A DNA stretch of 64,000 bases from Mycteria americana (lineage: Eukaryota > Chordata > Aves > Ciconiiformes > Ciconiidae): positions 1,612,001 to 1,676,000 of the forward strand of contig NC_134379.1 in assembly GCF_035582795.1 (NCBI RefSeq). Reading direction: 5' to 3'. Below, piece after piece: positions 1 through 13,600 of this stretch (its first letter is position 1; each line of letters opens with the position of its first letter). The notes under the pieces were generated by a model that was not told where the DNA came from, made no database searches, and saw nothing but the letters and a program-made list of their open reading frames with translations. Position numbers and translations under genes: made by a program.

Positions 1-3000
1 AGCATAATCTCAAATGTCACTGACCTCTACCACACAGCTATTTCACTTCTTTAAAAAATCCTTTCTGAAGCATACTAGTTTTATGTGTTCCTCTTCAGCC
101 TGCGTTTTCTCCGAACTGAGCTGCCAATAACTTCAATTTGTTTGAAGGCATTCAGGCTCCTTGCAGGAGGAGCGTGATGCCTGCCAGGCGCAGGCACTCA
201 GTCTGCAGTGTTTCCATGTGATTTGAAATGACATTCTTTTCCACTGTGCAGTGAAAAATGTTACTGAGCTGTTTTGTATTCCTTTGGCTTCAATTCCCTC
301 ACTCCGCTCTGTAATTATTTCTGATTATTTACAATGGTGCAAAACACCAAGTCTCTCATTATAACCAGGGTTAAAAACATTGTTCTAATTGGTTCATTAA
401 AATCAGAGAGGATACAAGGCCTTGTGGTCAAAGCACGGGATGTAGAATCAGAAGAGCTAGCTTCTATTCCTAACTTTGCTACCTGCTTCCTAGGTGAGTT
501 TGGATAAGTCATTAAGCCCAGACTTAAAGCAAACTTAAATATAACCAACTCAGTTCAGGAATGGTAACACAGTGCTCTGAGACAGAGGTGCTAAGTCCTG
601 TGAGAACTGCAAAATATTACAATTGAATACTGAATTATTTTGTGGATCAGTTTCTTTTCTACCCTCTAGATTTAGAAGCCTCCTACGTCTAAGCAAAATG
701 TACCATGAGGGAATAGTATAAATTAAGGCAGAGGTGTTAAACAATAGAAAATCAGGCCTGGTGACATACTGGTATTCAGGCAGGGTGAGGATGGGGACAG
801 CGCCCTTCAGCAATCACTATGTGCCATTTGACCGAATGCGGAGATGCTCCTCGACACAAATTCCTGCCAATGCTCGATAGGGTTTGAGCGAAGGTCCAGT
901 CCTGGCCTGCTTCCTGTTGAATGCGCATAAAAGAAATTCAAAGGTTCAGAATAGGCCTCTTCTCTCCTGCCATCTCCTCCCGCCACAAAGCAGCATAGGC
1001 AGGCAGCCCAGAAGCTGTTTGAGAGATGATGCCTCTTGGCCCTCTTGCCTTTGCCAGCACAGCTGCAGACTCCAGGCAGACGTGGCTTAGCTCTTGTTTG
1101 GCTGCTGAGAGCTATACTTCAGTCCCCTCTGTTTTTTGTTTGTTTTGCAAACTTGCTCCCCTTCCTTCCCCAAGATGCCAGATTCCTAATTTGACTTTCA
1201 TCTTCAGGGCACCAAGGTCTGGCTGGCAGGGCTGATCAAACGGCTCTCAGCACAGCAGTGCTGTCAGATGAGACAGACCCACCTTGTGAGAACATTCATT
1301 TCACTTTGATATGGAGGCGGAGGATCTATCCAGCTGATGTTCTGGTCTGCAACAAGCCCTGTCTGCCAGATTTAAAGTAACCTTTCTTGGACTGCTTATT
1401 CTTCTGTCCTGCTTTTCGTTCCCTGCTCCTGATAAGTGCAGCGCAGTTAAATATTCCAGCCAGAGCCTGCTGGGGAGGAGAAGCTGGGGCAGAGGCCCTG
1501 GGCGGGCAGGCAAGGCAAGATGAGGAAGCAGAGCGTGTCTCTGCAGCCCTCACTTCAGCAGCTTGCTTGCACTTGGGGTTGGCTCTGAGGCAGAGACTGT
1601 TCTTGTCCTGGCTCCTCAGCAGCACGCACCATCCTGAAGGGAAAGCACCCCGGAGTATTTGGTACATACAAGCTAGAAGAGCTGAATGTCCCAGTGGGCA
1701 ACAAGCTGCGCCTTTCAAAGCAAAAGTGCTGCCTCCACAAGTGCTAAGGGGATGTGTACTCCCTTCTGCCTGGTGCGATCATGCATTAGCTGAAAAGGGC
1801 TGGGATTGGGAAGCTGATGCGAGACCAGAGGAATGTCAAAGCAGTCACATAACAAGTCAGAATAAGGGCTATGTCCTGGCTAACTCTGAGTGTAACAGAT
1901 AACAAGATAGCAGGGAATATTCTGAATCGTTCCAGACCCAAACACTTTCGTGTAAATGTGAAATAGCCTTCCTTTTTTTTTTTTTTAATATCTGATCTGA
2001 GGCAGAAACGCACAGTGACTTATGCTAACCTAGGTGTAGTCAGTAATAAACTGCTGAACATGTTTACAATAGGAAGAATACTTTTTGCTTTTTATGAAAT
2101 CTGTGTTTTGGCATTGGACTAGCAGGATTATGCAAACAGAGGGAAAATCAATTGCATGAAGGGTGTCATTGTAAATTTCAATAAATTGTCTATAAATTCC
2201 ATTTCTAGAACAGCAAGTTGAGTTTAATAGGAAAAATGAAATGGATAGACTACCTACATTCTGTAAAGCAGGTCAATAAAACAATGGGAACAGAAAAAGT
2301 CAGCATGTTGGGGAATTACAGGGTTGTGTCTGACAGCTTCTGCCTGGAAACAGACAAGGCTGCATTCCTGCTGCGGCCGAGTTGGGAAAGAGCAGGTTGC
2401 TTATCGATAAAGAGTGTTTGCTTACAGATCAGAGATGGGCCCGAGCTGATGTGGAACTGAGCTTGAAAATATTTGGGTGGTTTGTATCCAGGTTGCTGCA
2501 GGGAACATAGGCAGAGGGCTACAGAAAAGGTGAAGAATTTGAGAGAAATGGAGGTTCTTTGAAGCTGGAGGTTGGACAAGATAATTTCGTAAGACCTCTT
2601 CTAGCCCCCATTTTTGATGGGTTGTAAAAATGTTGGAAATAGGTATAGGAGTGAAGGGAGAAAATGAGAACTCGCTTATTTGCAATGCAGCCTTTTACGT
2701 TACACTGAAAACGCACGCCTGGGTTTGCCCACTGCATACAGAGTAAGAGTGGTGTAAAGGAGTCTTAAAGTAAATATTAGATTATTAACTTGAATAAATA
2801 GTAGTGTAAAGACAGATATTAAGGCAAACAAAAGTAATGCCCTAGGACCAAATTTCTTTATTAGGAAGCACGTATACCTCTCACTGCTTTTAGGAAAATT
2901 CCCACAAACACATCTGCCACTCAGAGGGCAGAATTTCTCCAGGCATGCATATGAAGAAAAAAATACAGGTGGAGTTAGTAAAGGTAACTAGTGACATTTG

Positions 3001-5200
3001 AGTAAAAGTGATATTCTCAGTTATATCACTGACTCAGAACTCACATTACTGATAGACATTTGTAATCTTGAATCAAAGCATGACAGGGGAAGAAGAAGGA
3101 AAAACTGGTTGGGGAACAGGAATTGGGCAAGATTAGAAAAACAAGGTTTTGTATAAAATCTGGCAATGATTTGGGAGAGTTTAGTACCAAACATGACCCT
3201 GGTATCTTGTAACTTTTTTGCGAGAGGTTGTTACTCATTTTCACAGTAGCAGGAATGTCCAGCAGTGCAATCTCTTGGTGTCTTCGCAGTTTGAAGAGAA
3301 AGCCATAAGGAAAGGTATAGTGAAGAACTGGGGTAACGTTTAAAAGCTGAAGAAAAAGGAAGGAAGGAGATATAAGCAGCAAAGATTTCAAACAAATGAG
3401 CAAAGGTCTGTTAATAACCAGAGGTAGAAACAGTGTTTAGAAAGTGTTTAGAACAGGTTTGTCTAGTTCCTTTCATAGGAACGGGTTAACAGAGCTTCCT
3501 TCTCACTGTATGTTTTATCCTTTCTTGCAAACATTGCATTCTGCGGGCTACCTAAGGAGCTCATGGCCTACAGAACGTCAGTATGGGGTAACACCACTTC
3601 TACAGACACATACTAGTGTAGTTTTAAGAAAAGCTAGCCATGTCGAGCCTTCCAGTAGTGTCATCTTCTGCAGTTCTGGCTCCCCCACCAGATTTCTGTT
3701 CACTTTATCCAAATTTCTGTAATGTGGCAGTTGAGCAGTGTCATTTGACATCTTAGCTAGGTCTAGTGCTAGTCTGCAGACAGTTTTCTATGATTGTAAG
3801 GAAAACAATCTGGGAAGGAGACATAGTTAAAACACTACAGACTCATACTGCAAGTAGAGCTGTAATCATGTAAAAGTACCTTATGTGGGTACAGCCATTC
3901 CTGTAAATTAAAGAAATAAGCTATAGCAATACAGACACAGCTATCCTGTTTAACTGCCTCCACACTGAAAGCTTTGTTTCATTATATCTATTTCTAAACA
4001 GACCTGAATACAGAGGCACCAGAACTGTGACTGCTGTAATTTACCTCCCACATTACTTTTTTCCCCACGGAAGCGTCATGTCTGGCTCTGTGATCAGCCA
4101 GACAGGGTCACTCCAGTGAATCTGATGGCTTTTAAGGGGAGGACCTGCTCTCTGCATTAATGTAATTGCAGGTTATTTGTGAGATTCCTTCCATGTCTTA
4201 CTTCCTGAAGGCCTGGCACAGAAATCCGGTTTTGTAATTTGAGTACTAAAGAGCGGCTGGATGTAATTATGTGCTCCATTATTCCAGCAGCCTCTGTAGC
4301 ACGAAAAGTAAAAGCTCAGTGTTGCCATTAGTACTGAAAATACACAAGTTGGTACATAATAACTATCTTGCGCAAGCAGTGTAGCGGGCAGTGTGTACAC
4401 AGGTATGACTGCAAGTTTAACTAGGGTCTATTTTGTACTGTTTATAAATGTTTCCCAAAAGAGGCTGATGAGATTTCTAGTTATACGCTCATTCTGTCTC
4501 TCCTGAAGTCACAGACTGTACAGAAAATGTATAATAAATAAGCCTTGACCGTAGCAATAGGTTCCCCACTAAAGCAAAGCAGGATTTGGGGGGGGAGCAT
4601 AATCTACCTTTTTGTCAGATGTCATTTTGATGACCATAAACAGGGGGAATGAGATGTACGTGCTCAGACCTACAGCCAGATTGATCGGCTGCAAAACAAA
4701 TGTAATTGTGGTTGAACATTTTGTCTCACAGCAGCTGCATGCTGCCTCTTCAGCTCTGTGAATGGTCTGGTCACTGGAGTTTTGAACGGGAAAAGGCTGC
4801 TGTTAAATAAAGACACAGGAAAGAGAGTATTCTTGCAAGACCTGAAATGTAAGCCTATATCCAGACATGAACAGGAAGTACATAGCCTAATTCAGTAACG
4901 CACTGTACGTTAAAAATATGCATTGTAGAATTTGGGCTATAAACGCTGCTCTTCAGCCAGACATCCTGTGCTATGATGGTAATAACAGTTTGTACTCCCA
5001 CAAACAGAAAATTATTACAGTAAAGATTTAAAGCTCACAACAGCTTTGACTACTGGTTATTATTAGCACTGTTTTATAGATGAATACACAAATTCAGACT
5101 GAAGATCAAGGATTTACCAAAGTTTGTATGGAATAGTCTATAGAAGAACTAAAACTCCTCCAGAGCCAGAGTCCAGTACTTCCACCTAGGTACTATCCTT
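1..5200. other. Upstream intergenic DNA, no gene recognised
   Basis: AT-rich sequence with scattered short open frames on both strands, none with a recognisable domain or convincing splice borders. A few T/A homopolymer runs occur (1971-1986, for example). No transposon was recognised. An exon of a neighbouring gene cannot be fully excluded without alignment. Confidence 0.6.
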
Positions 5201-6000
5201 TTGTCCCTACCGAGGCTGACGGCCGGAGCTTCACACACAGGGTCCTGAATTACGTGGGTTCTGGATGCTCTCAGGAGACCTCCTTAGCTGGTGCTTAACT
5301 TCAGGCCAGAATCCGCGTGTAGGGCACGCACTGGTTGTGAAACAGTAACTCCCTCATGAAGGCAGCAAACGTCAGTAATGGTCCTGCAAAACAGCCCTGC
5401 ATGGGGCCAGCTGTAAGCATCAGCGCGGCATATTGTTGGCCAGGGTAATGCAGATGGACGCGGACTGAGTTTCCTCTGTCTTCTTTGCTAATGCCCAAGT
5501 TTCTGATAGCCATGCTGGCTCCTGGCCCTCCTGCTGGGTGGGGACAGGGGGATGTGACCGCGGCTGTTCTGGGAGGTGGCCTGTCTGGGCAGCTGCAGTA
5601 ATCTCCCCAGGTCTTGCCTTCTCAGCTAAGACCTGTTTGTCTACTGCATGGGCACCTGTTCAGTCAGGCAAAACCTGTGCTATGTGACAGGCCCAATGTC
5701 ACTCGAGAAATGGCAAAGCATCAGCTGCAGATGTGCAGAAGAGCAGCCCTGGCAAGAGGAGGGGATTCTGTCATATGCTGCCGCTTCACTGGAAACAGAA
5801 ACCAGGGCTTTGGATGAGCTGGTCCCACAGCTGGAGGGGTAGAATCGATGCAGGACGTAATGCCGTGGCATCATGTGATAGTGCCTCGTCAGGCATCGAT
5901 GCAACATCGTGCGGTATAAACATCCTGTGCCACCAAACACGGTTTACAGTGCAATTAGAAGGCTGATAGCAGCGTTTGTAGGGATACACAAGGCAGCGTT
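5201..6000. other. Locally GC/CpG-richer upstream segment, function unknown
   Basis: More CpG than its surroundings, with overlapping short open frames on both strands (for example 5301-5513 and 5680-5940 on -, 5614-5842 on +). None resembles a known protein. Near 5845-5910 the motifs ATCGATGCA and GCATCGATGCAA recur. It could be a decayed mobile element or a regulatory region; I cannot decide. Confidence 0.4.
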
Positions 6001-7885
6001 GTCAGGTAACATGGCAATATGAGGGTAGATCTTCATGATATAGTACCTTCCATTGCTATAGTAATAACTAAAAAATGGGTAAACTCACTTTTTGTTGCTA
6101 CAGTGTCCAAATTAAAAGCTAACTAAAACTAGTGTTTATCCTCACTTATGCTGCTAAGCTCCAAGCCTACATTCTTCTAGAGACAATTCAGCTGTTCAGC
6201 AGGAGACGGGCATTGCACTCACGGCTGTGTTACTGACTTGCTGCCTGACCACTGAGTCAGTCATACCAGCTTTCCGTGCTTCTCCTTGCCCTCTTGACTT
6301 TTGCCTGTTTCGTCTTTTAAGGTTGCAAGGAAGGGATTGCTTTTTAACCTGTATTTGTACAGCACCTAATATAAAGGGATCTAGGTTTCAGAGGGAGTCC
6401 TTACAAGCTACTGCAATGCAAACAGCACGTTGTATAGTAAAGCGCTGTGTTACACAACTTCGGTGTAAGGGTGATGAAGCCGCCACGTGGAGGCTGGGCA
6501 GACTTACTCATGCTCCATGTATGTCTGTGCAGCTTCTAATCTTTAAACTGCAATTAGAATCTCTTCCATGCTAGTGCAATAAAGCCTTCTATCTCACAAG
6601 GCAGCTCAAGGCAGACCCTTTTGGTCTATATTTGAAGGTTGTACTACCATGACTGTGTCAAGAAAGGGTGTAATTTTTTTTTTTTTTTAACTTAGATGAA
6701 TATGCCAGTGAAAGTTCTGATAAAGATACAGCTACACAGCTGTAAAAGTGCACAGGACTGCATAATATTTTTGCTTTTCGGAATAGAAATAGACTTTTAT
6801 AGCAGTATAACTATTTCTGTATATGGAAGGAAAAGATGAACTGACCACTTCAATTCTGCCAGTCTAACACAGCACAATATTTTAAGTGCAATTCCATTAC
6901 AGGATTAAGCTGGGGGAAGCTCATGTGCTTCACAGGTGTAACCTTGTCTTTTCCTTTCCTTTCTTACTGAGCTAGGAAGTATTTTTCCCTCTTGCCTTCT
7001 CTATGCTTTCTTTTGGAGCTGGCTTTTCCTGTCATACTACATACTCTCGAAAGAGTTTGGCATTTTTCCCTGCCCTTTGCAGCTTTGGAATGCTTTCTTC
7101 CTGTTTCTCAATCCCTGTTACGACTGCAAGTAAGACAGAGGTGGTGCCTTTGTGTCACTGCTGCTTTTAAGTCACATGATGATATTTAGGATATCTGTGG
7201 ACCTGCAGTACTGCAACATTACACGCATAATGAAAAAAAGATTACAAAAATGCCAAATGGGTTAATGAGTGCCCAGATCCTTAAAGGGTCAGGTTCAAGT
7301 TTAGGGCAACAATAGCTACTAGTGGCCAGCAGTTTGATTCTCCAACGTTTTCATTGCCCATGTGGCCAGATAATTAAAAAAAATAATAAGAAAAGAAAGA
7401 CTGGACCTATGCTTGGATACCAGCCGAGAGTTCACCAGCAAAGTGCCAATGTAAACATGGTGTTCACAAGAGGGCCATGGCTCTGGGGCCTTCACAGTGC
7501 CAGGTATGCTGTTGCTTTAAGGATTAAAAACAATTAGATGCCTGCTGTTCTCAGAAACAAGAAACACCCCTTAACATGTCCAACAGGTCCTTCCTACTAT
7601 CCTTTTCCTTTGTGGCTTTGTCTATACAAAAGAAAAGATGGTAGAAGGTGATACCATAGACCTCTGCGTTGCTTCCTAGAGTTTATGTAAAGCTTTACTA
7701 TGAGGTAGCAGGCAGTCAGTTAATTATTACTTTAGACTGAGTTCTTGACATTAGTGCCAGTCAGGTCACGATTTGCCATTGATAAAAGCATTGCGCAGTG
7801 CCAAGTATAGCAATGCTTCAAAGACAGTAGCAAAAATAGAACCCCTGGTTGCTTAGCAAGTATCTGTAAATTTAGCAAATACCCA

Positions 7886-7919
7886 TTTATTTATCTATCT
7901 ACCTATCTATCTATCTATA
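7886..7919. repeat. (TATC)n microsatellite
   Basis: ATTTATTTATCTATCTACC followed by TATC units; about seven slightly imperfect tetranucleotide units. Likely length-polymorphic. Confidence 0.85.
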
Positions 7920-9000
7920 ACCCAGGTAAAGGATGACCCTCAAGTCTAATTAATTTCACTGGGGTTAAAATTTACCTTCCTATGTTTCTCCTTACAGATT
8001 TTCAAATAGTAGTACTGTTACTTTTCTGTCCTAGGTAAGCTTCATTCTCAATTTTCAGCTCCATTTAACAGCAGCTCTAAGACACTGCAGCTGAGGACTC
8101 CATGCTGTTCAGCATTATTTGGAAGCCTAGCAAACCAGCATGTATTGTACCCACAGGGCAGTGCCATATACCATCCATTCAAACCGCTTGATGTCTATTT
8201 CAAATAAGCTTTTTTAAAATTTTATTTTAGAAAAGCTTGTGTGGGCTTACGCAGCAGTTGAAATTAAATAGGGCAGCAAAAGCTAATAGCATGACTCACG
8301 GGAAGGAAATAGAGCAGCAGTTGGTAAAAACTGTTCGGTAACAAAGAGTCTTTATATTCATAAATTCATACGGGCTAACACGAGGCTTACAAAAAGGTTG
8401 TTTAAGAAGCAGAAAACTAAATTCCAGTCTTGAGATTCTCCCAGTTCTTAAAGACTTCTCTTTCCATCAGACACTTTCCTTTCCCTCTTCAGTCCCTCTT
8501 GTACCCCTGATTACTTAAGAAGAGAGAGGAGGAAAAAAAGGCAATCTTTGGTGAATGGGCTGGTCCAGTGGCATTTCTGCATGCTGTACAAGTATCTGTG
8601 TTTAAAGTAAGTTAAAATAACAGTGCAGACACACCAACTGTGAATTTATGCAGATCTTTGCTAAACCATTGACTCATACCTGTAGAAGTAAATCATATGT
8701 TTCTGTCACCAGCCATTTTGTCATCACTGAATTGAGCAGGAGCGCGGTATGAATGCTGTTGTGTCAGCGGAGCCTAGACCTTGGACGCTGCAACAAAAGA
8801 CACACTTTATCGATGTGCTGATGTTACTGAATCCAAATCCTGGCTCTGAGACAATGTGATTATAATCTAAAATCAGCTGATCTAACTGAGAAATAATTCC
8901 ACTGAAGTTAACAGAAATTACACAGGGTTTTATATAGCGTCAGGGGAGAAAAAGTATCAGACCCAGTCTTTTATTGTGCAAGTTGAGACTGGTTTTAATT

Positions 9001-9039
9001 TCACAGTTCATCTGAGTGATGAACTGTGATGAACTGTGG
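9001..9039. repeat. Perfect 12-bp hairpin plus direct repeat
   Basis: TCACAGTTCATC (9001-9012) and GATGAACTGTGA (9018-9029) are perfect reverse complements around the 5-nt spacer TGAGT. A second GATGAACTGTG follows at 9028-9038, overlapping the first copy by two bases. Confidence 0.8.
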
Positions 9040-10665
9040 CATTCATCTGTGACTTGTTGGGTACGTTTGTTTGGGTGTGAGTAGCCTTTGACACAGCCGA
9101 TCACGAGGCACTAGAAAGCTTTACGAAGACAAGCACTCAGGCAAATATAATACGATTTTATGAAGCATCCTGCCTGCTGAAGTAAGGATAAGGCATTACC
9201 CAGAAGGAGCATTGCCTACAGTGGAAACGCTGCAGGTTACACCCTGCAGAATGCAGAGTAGATGGAGACTGTAAGCAAGCTGAAAGGAGAGTGAATGTGC
9301 GTCGTCCAGCAAAAAACAGGCAGGAAGAGCTTACATGTTCCCAGGTGGGCCATGCTGCGGGAGGAGGTACCCTTAGCAGGCTAGCTGGCTTTGCTACCAA
9401 GTGAGAGAGGTGTGCAAATGTTAACAGATTTTGCTTAAAAGGCGTCATACAATAATGCTGACAGGTTTAAGAGGGATGTTCTTAGACGGACACACATAAT
9501 GCTTGAGAATAGGAACATGCCTTGCATGAGTCAGTGGGTGAATTTACTAAACATGCAGGAATATCCAGTTTCTGGGAAGGGCTGGAAAGATGCTGGATGC
9601 TCTGGCAAGAGCAATGGTCAGAAAAAGTCTTTATGTGAGGTCTACGTATCTTACAATTTGCATTTGGGTAATAAGACCTAGTGCATTGCTGCAGAATTCA
9701 GAGAATTCGCTCTAAATGGGGATGGAGCATAAGATGTCCTTAGGGATACTCACAAACAACAGGAGAGCAGTGAACAGCAAAGGCAAAAGGCTGCTGGAAA
9801 AAAACAAAACAGATAAGAAGGAACATGTACCATTTAGTGTTTCCTAATGAAACAGAGTCAGGGCCCCAAACAGAAATTCACAGACTGGAAAACCAAGGCT
9901 GCTTTCCCTGGGGAGCAGTTTGCTGAGCAGTTAAAAGGTCCCAAGCCACAGACACAGTAACAACAAAGATAACGAGTATCATTGGCCATTACACAGAGAT
10001 GACCATACGCTATAGCCACCCAAAGCTTTGGCTAGAGGCAGCTGTCCCACCTTGCAGTAGCACACAGCAATATGAGGTACAGCTAAAGATTAAAAACATA
10101 AAAAACAATCCCAGCACAACCAAGAGAAGGAGGTCAAAGTTTGTGTTATTTATAGCAGCATCCACTATAGGGAGTTAATGGGGAGGTAATCTGTACATTC
10201 CCAGTAACAGAGCTGCGATATCTGCAATATTCTTGATTTGTTATGAAGGAGAAAAACAACACTGAAGTGTTTCAGTGCCATTAGGAAGTAAAGTACGATC
10301 ACTTCACCTGGAAGACTGACTCTAATGAAAACACCTTACAGTGGAAGAGCGCAGGAGGTTCACGGCTGGCCTGCAGCTCTTACCACAGTTTTATCTCTCC
10401 TGGTCTCATCCCAGTGACACTCCAGATCTCCAGCTTTCTTTCTGTGACTAAAAATACTGCCCTTTCTATATATCACCCAGAAAAGAAGCCAGCAAATATC
10501 AGTCAGTACTAAAGTCACAAGGTCTATCTGGTCTTCCTCTCCTGTGAAATCTCTCCTCTTTTTGACCCCTGTTGTATATGATAAACGAATAAGGAAACAA
10601 TTTCAGGGAGAGGAAGTGATAACCTTGAATTATCCTGTGGGGCAATGTGATAATCTAGGCTGAGC

Positions 10666-10690
10666 TGTTCCGGATTAGTCATCCGGAACA
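10666..10690. repeat. Perfect 10-bp hairpin
   Basis: TGTTCCGGAT and ATCCGGAACA flank the 5-nt spacer TAGTC. The arms contain CpG within AT-rich DNA. No T-run or gene end nearby suggests a terminator role. Confidence 0.8.
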
Positions 10691-13600
10691 ATTAAAATAC
10701 TGCTTTATAATATTTAAGTAACTTAATCTCTGCATATGACTGTAATATCTGGGAAAGGCATTGCTTGCTAGGGGAAGAAAAAAATAGATACACAAAATTA
10801 TCTCATTCCTCTGAAGTTTTTAGAACCTAAACACATACACGGGGAGAGATTGTGATCAAACAAACTTCAGCTAGGATTTGACAAAGAGCTTCATTTATAC
10901 CTCTAAGGCAAAATGGCAGACACTAACTTAATAGGTCTTTATCCATTTCCAGTGCATGGCATAAGCCTCAGTTTCAGAAAATATTCTGTTCCATTAAGTT
11001 CCTTTAGAATACCGGAGCTCTTATGTCATCTTGATAATGGACTATTTCTTTGTATCAGATCAAGTATCGGGGATTAAACTCCTGGTGTTTTGCATCCAAA
11101 TGAGATTTCTACTGGAACAGAAATATTTAGAAATTGATTGTGTGAAACAATGTGCTACAGTTTTAATTATCCTTTGCTGATTAGACTTTCCGGGATAAAA
11201 GTTCTAGTGTGAATGCTTTGTACAGAATCTCTAATTTCTCTAAAGTATAATCCATCATTCTGTGATTACCATTAATCTAGTCAGATCATTTGCTTGCTCT
11301 GCTCATATTTAACAGATCCTATTGCAGTCAGGGAGGAACTGGGAAGCAGAGAATGCAAAGAAAATCCATGGCTTAATCTTTCAGAAAAAGTTTCTTCACA
11401 TTTTGAAATCTATCCAGCACGTCAGATAAGTCAATAAGATACACGTCATGGAAAGAATACAAAACCACCTCTCATTTATCAAACAAAAAGAAATACGGAC
11501 TATTTTCCTCTCTAGTTAGTGCAAACTTCAGGGATTTTAGTGGCCTCTAATGCCCTCTAATGGACAAATCTGTTGGAGCAATGGCCTCGTAGAGGCCGTG
11601 CAAAAGGGGGTGAAACAATCAAGCACCTCAATGGAGAAAGAGCTGTGGCACTGCCAGTGGGGCTGCACAGCTCATGGGGAGCCTGCCAGCTCTTAGATTA
11701 AAACCCATGTTTAAGGGGTTTGTAGCTTAGAAATACTAAGTCACCTCTTACCAAAAGCTTGGCAGATCCTTTCCTTCCTCCCTTCCTTCCTCATTTACTT
11801 AAGTTTGTTTGTTTAGCTTCACTTAAGAACAGTAGGAAAATATTTTTGACGCTGATCCCAGATTTGGCACATTTCCTCCAGAATGATACCCCATCCATCA
11901 GGAATTGAAACCAAACACGAGCCTTACAGAGGAATGCCTCCGTAAGCGATGGTAGGTTTCTCGACCAAAGCTGATAAACAGAAACTAAAAAGTATCACTT
12001 AGCATATTTGAGCCACTGCTGGAGTGTTTGACAAATGCTGGTGAAACCGAGAAAGTGGGACGGGAGGAATGAAGAGAAGAAATCGAAGTATGACACAGAG
12101 ACTTCGGTGAGTAGGAGGGAAAAAAGATAGGTTAATAAATAAATAATTTGAGTTGAAAATACAAAGTAGAGCAAAGCAAAAGATAAAGATGTAGGAGGGG
12201 AAAAAAATCCATATTCTCTGGCAAGAAGCCAAGAGAAGTGTCACCTCCAAGAGCCAGTTCAGGCATAGCAAGAAAGAGGCGCAGATCTCCTGAGTAAATT
12301 GTGGGTGATATCTAGAAATTAACTGAATCTTATAGGGTAAAACACATCAGAAAGAAAGGAAATGCTTAAGGACTTCTAGCTTTAAAAGGAATTTTATTGG
12401 AAGCTGTGTTGTTAAGTGATGCTATCGAACAACATAGGATCAACACCTTTACTCTGCAGTAAAGGACAAAGCGAGTGAGTTGAGAATCAGTGTGGGGTTT
12501 ACTACAGATCTGGCCAGGTCATTTTCTCTGTGTGCCTCGACTTTCTCATCTGGTTCCCCATCCCCTTACTCAGGCAAAAAGCAGAAGTGCCAGAATACCT
12601 CCAAGGAAGTGATTCAAGTGACATTTTTTGGTTTGACTAGAAATGTCGGTGTCTGGAAATTTCATGAGAGGGACTGTTCCCACATAGATAAATTTCCAAC
12701 TTGTAGTTCTAGTGGCTTGGCTCTTCAGGTTTTAGTAGGTCTAAACCTATGCTGAGAGGGAATAGAGGACATAGCAGGGACTTTCCTCTTACGCGTGACT
12801 CCTACCACTAGTGCCACTTTTGACAGCCACAACGGGAAATTTTTAGTGAGGAAAAACCATTGGCATTCACACTAAAGCCTGACAAAACTTTGTGGATGCC
12901 TTAGGCTGCAATTTCTTATTTTCGTTTACAGATAAGCTTAAGGAAGTGCATTAAGAAGCTCTTGCTAAAGTGTCTTTAAAAAATCCACCAAAATAACCAA
13001 GAAGCATGAGATTGTCAAGAGCTGCTAAAGAAATGGTACCACAACTCAGAAGTTATCTGGAGCTAGGGAACTTGGAATGATTTATCTTCAAATAATATCT
13101 AACTAGCAGTTATAAACTGTCATGTGGATGCCTGTTGGAGGGCAAGATCATGGGGGTTTTCATGCATCCAACAGACAGGGTCTACCACAAAAATTAATAG
13201 TAGAGATACGGTGTTTTTTTCTAGGACAGCAGATGACTTCTAGGATAGTGGGTCCCAGGGCACTTAGTACTGAACCTAGGAAGAAGAGGAAACAATTAAA
13301 AGGAAGCAGAGAGCATTGGGAAAGGATGATCTTGACCAAATACTGGCTGGAATTTTCCAAAGAGTTTGGGGGAAACACTATGAGAATTTCCAACATCGCC
13401 CTTCAAGCTCTGAAGTTTCCCCTCGTCTAAAATCTGGGAATACTACAGCAAGTCATGTTTGCTTTTAGGGAACAGATTTGCTTTGGGAAAAACACTATGA
13501 GAAACAGGAAGAAGCACTGTTTGTTTTGTTTAGTAAATTCTGAAGGGAAGAAATAGCCTGTCTTTTTCTCCCTAAGTCAAGAGCTCCCAAGAGGCTTCTC

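Noticed and set aside
1387..1902. 171-codon open frame upstream of NF1 as a possible gene.
   Set aside because: No domain, a minus-strand frame overlaps much of it, and there is no splice or promoter context.
10666..10690. Hairpin read as a transcription terminator.
   Set aside because: Intrinsic terminators are a bacterial feature, and no T-run follows. This is vertebrate nuclear DNA.
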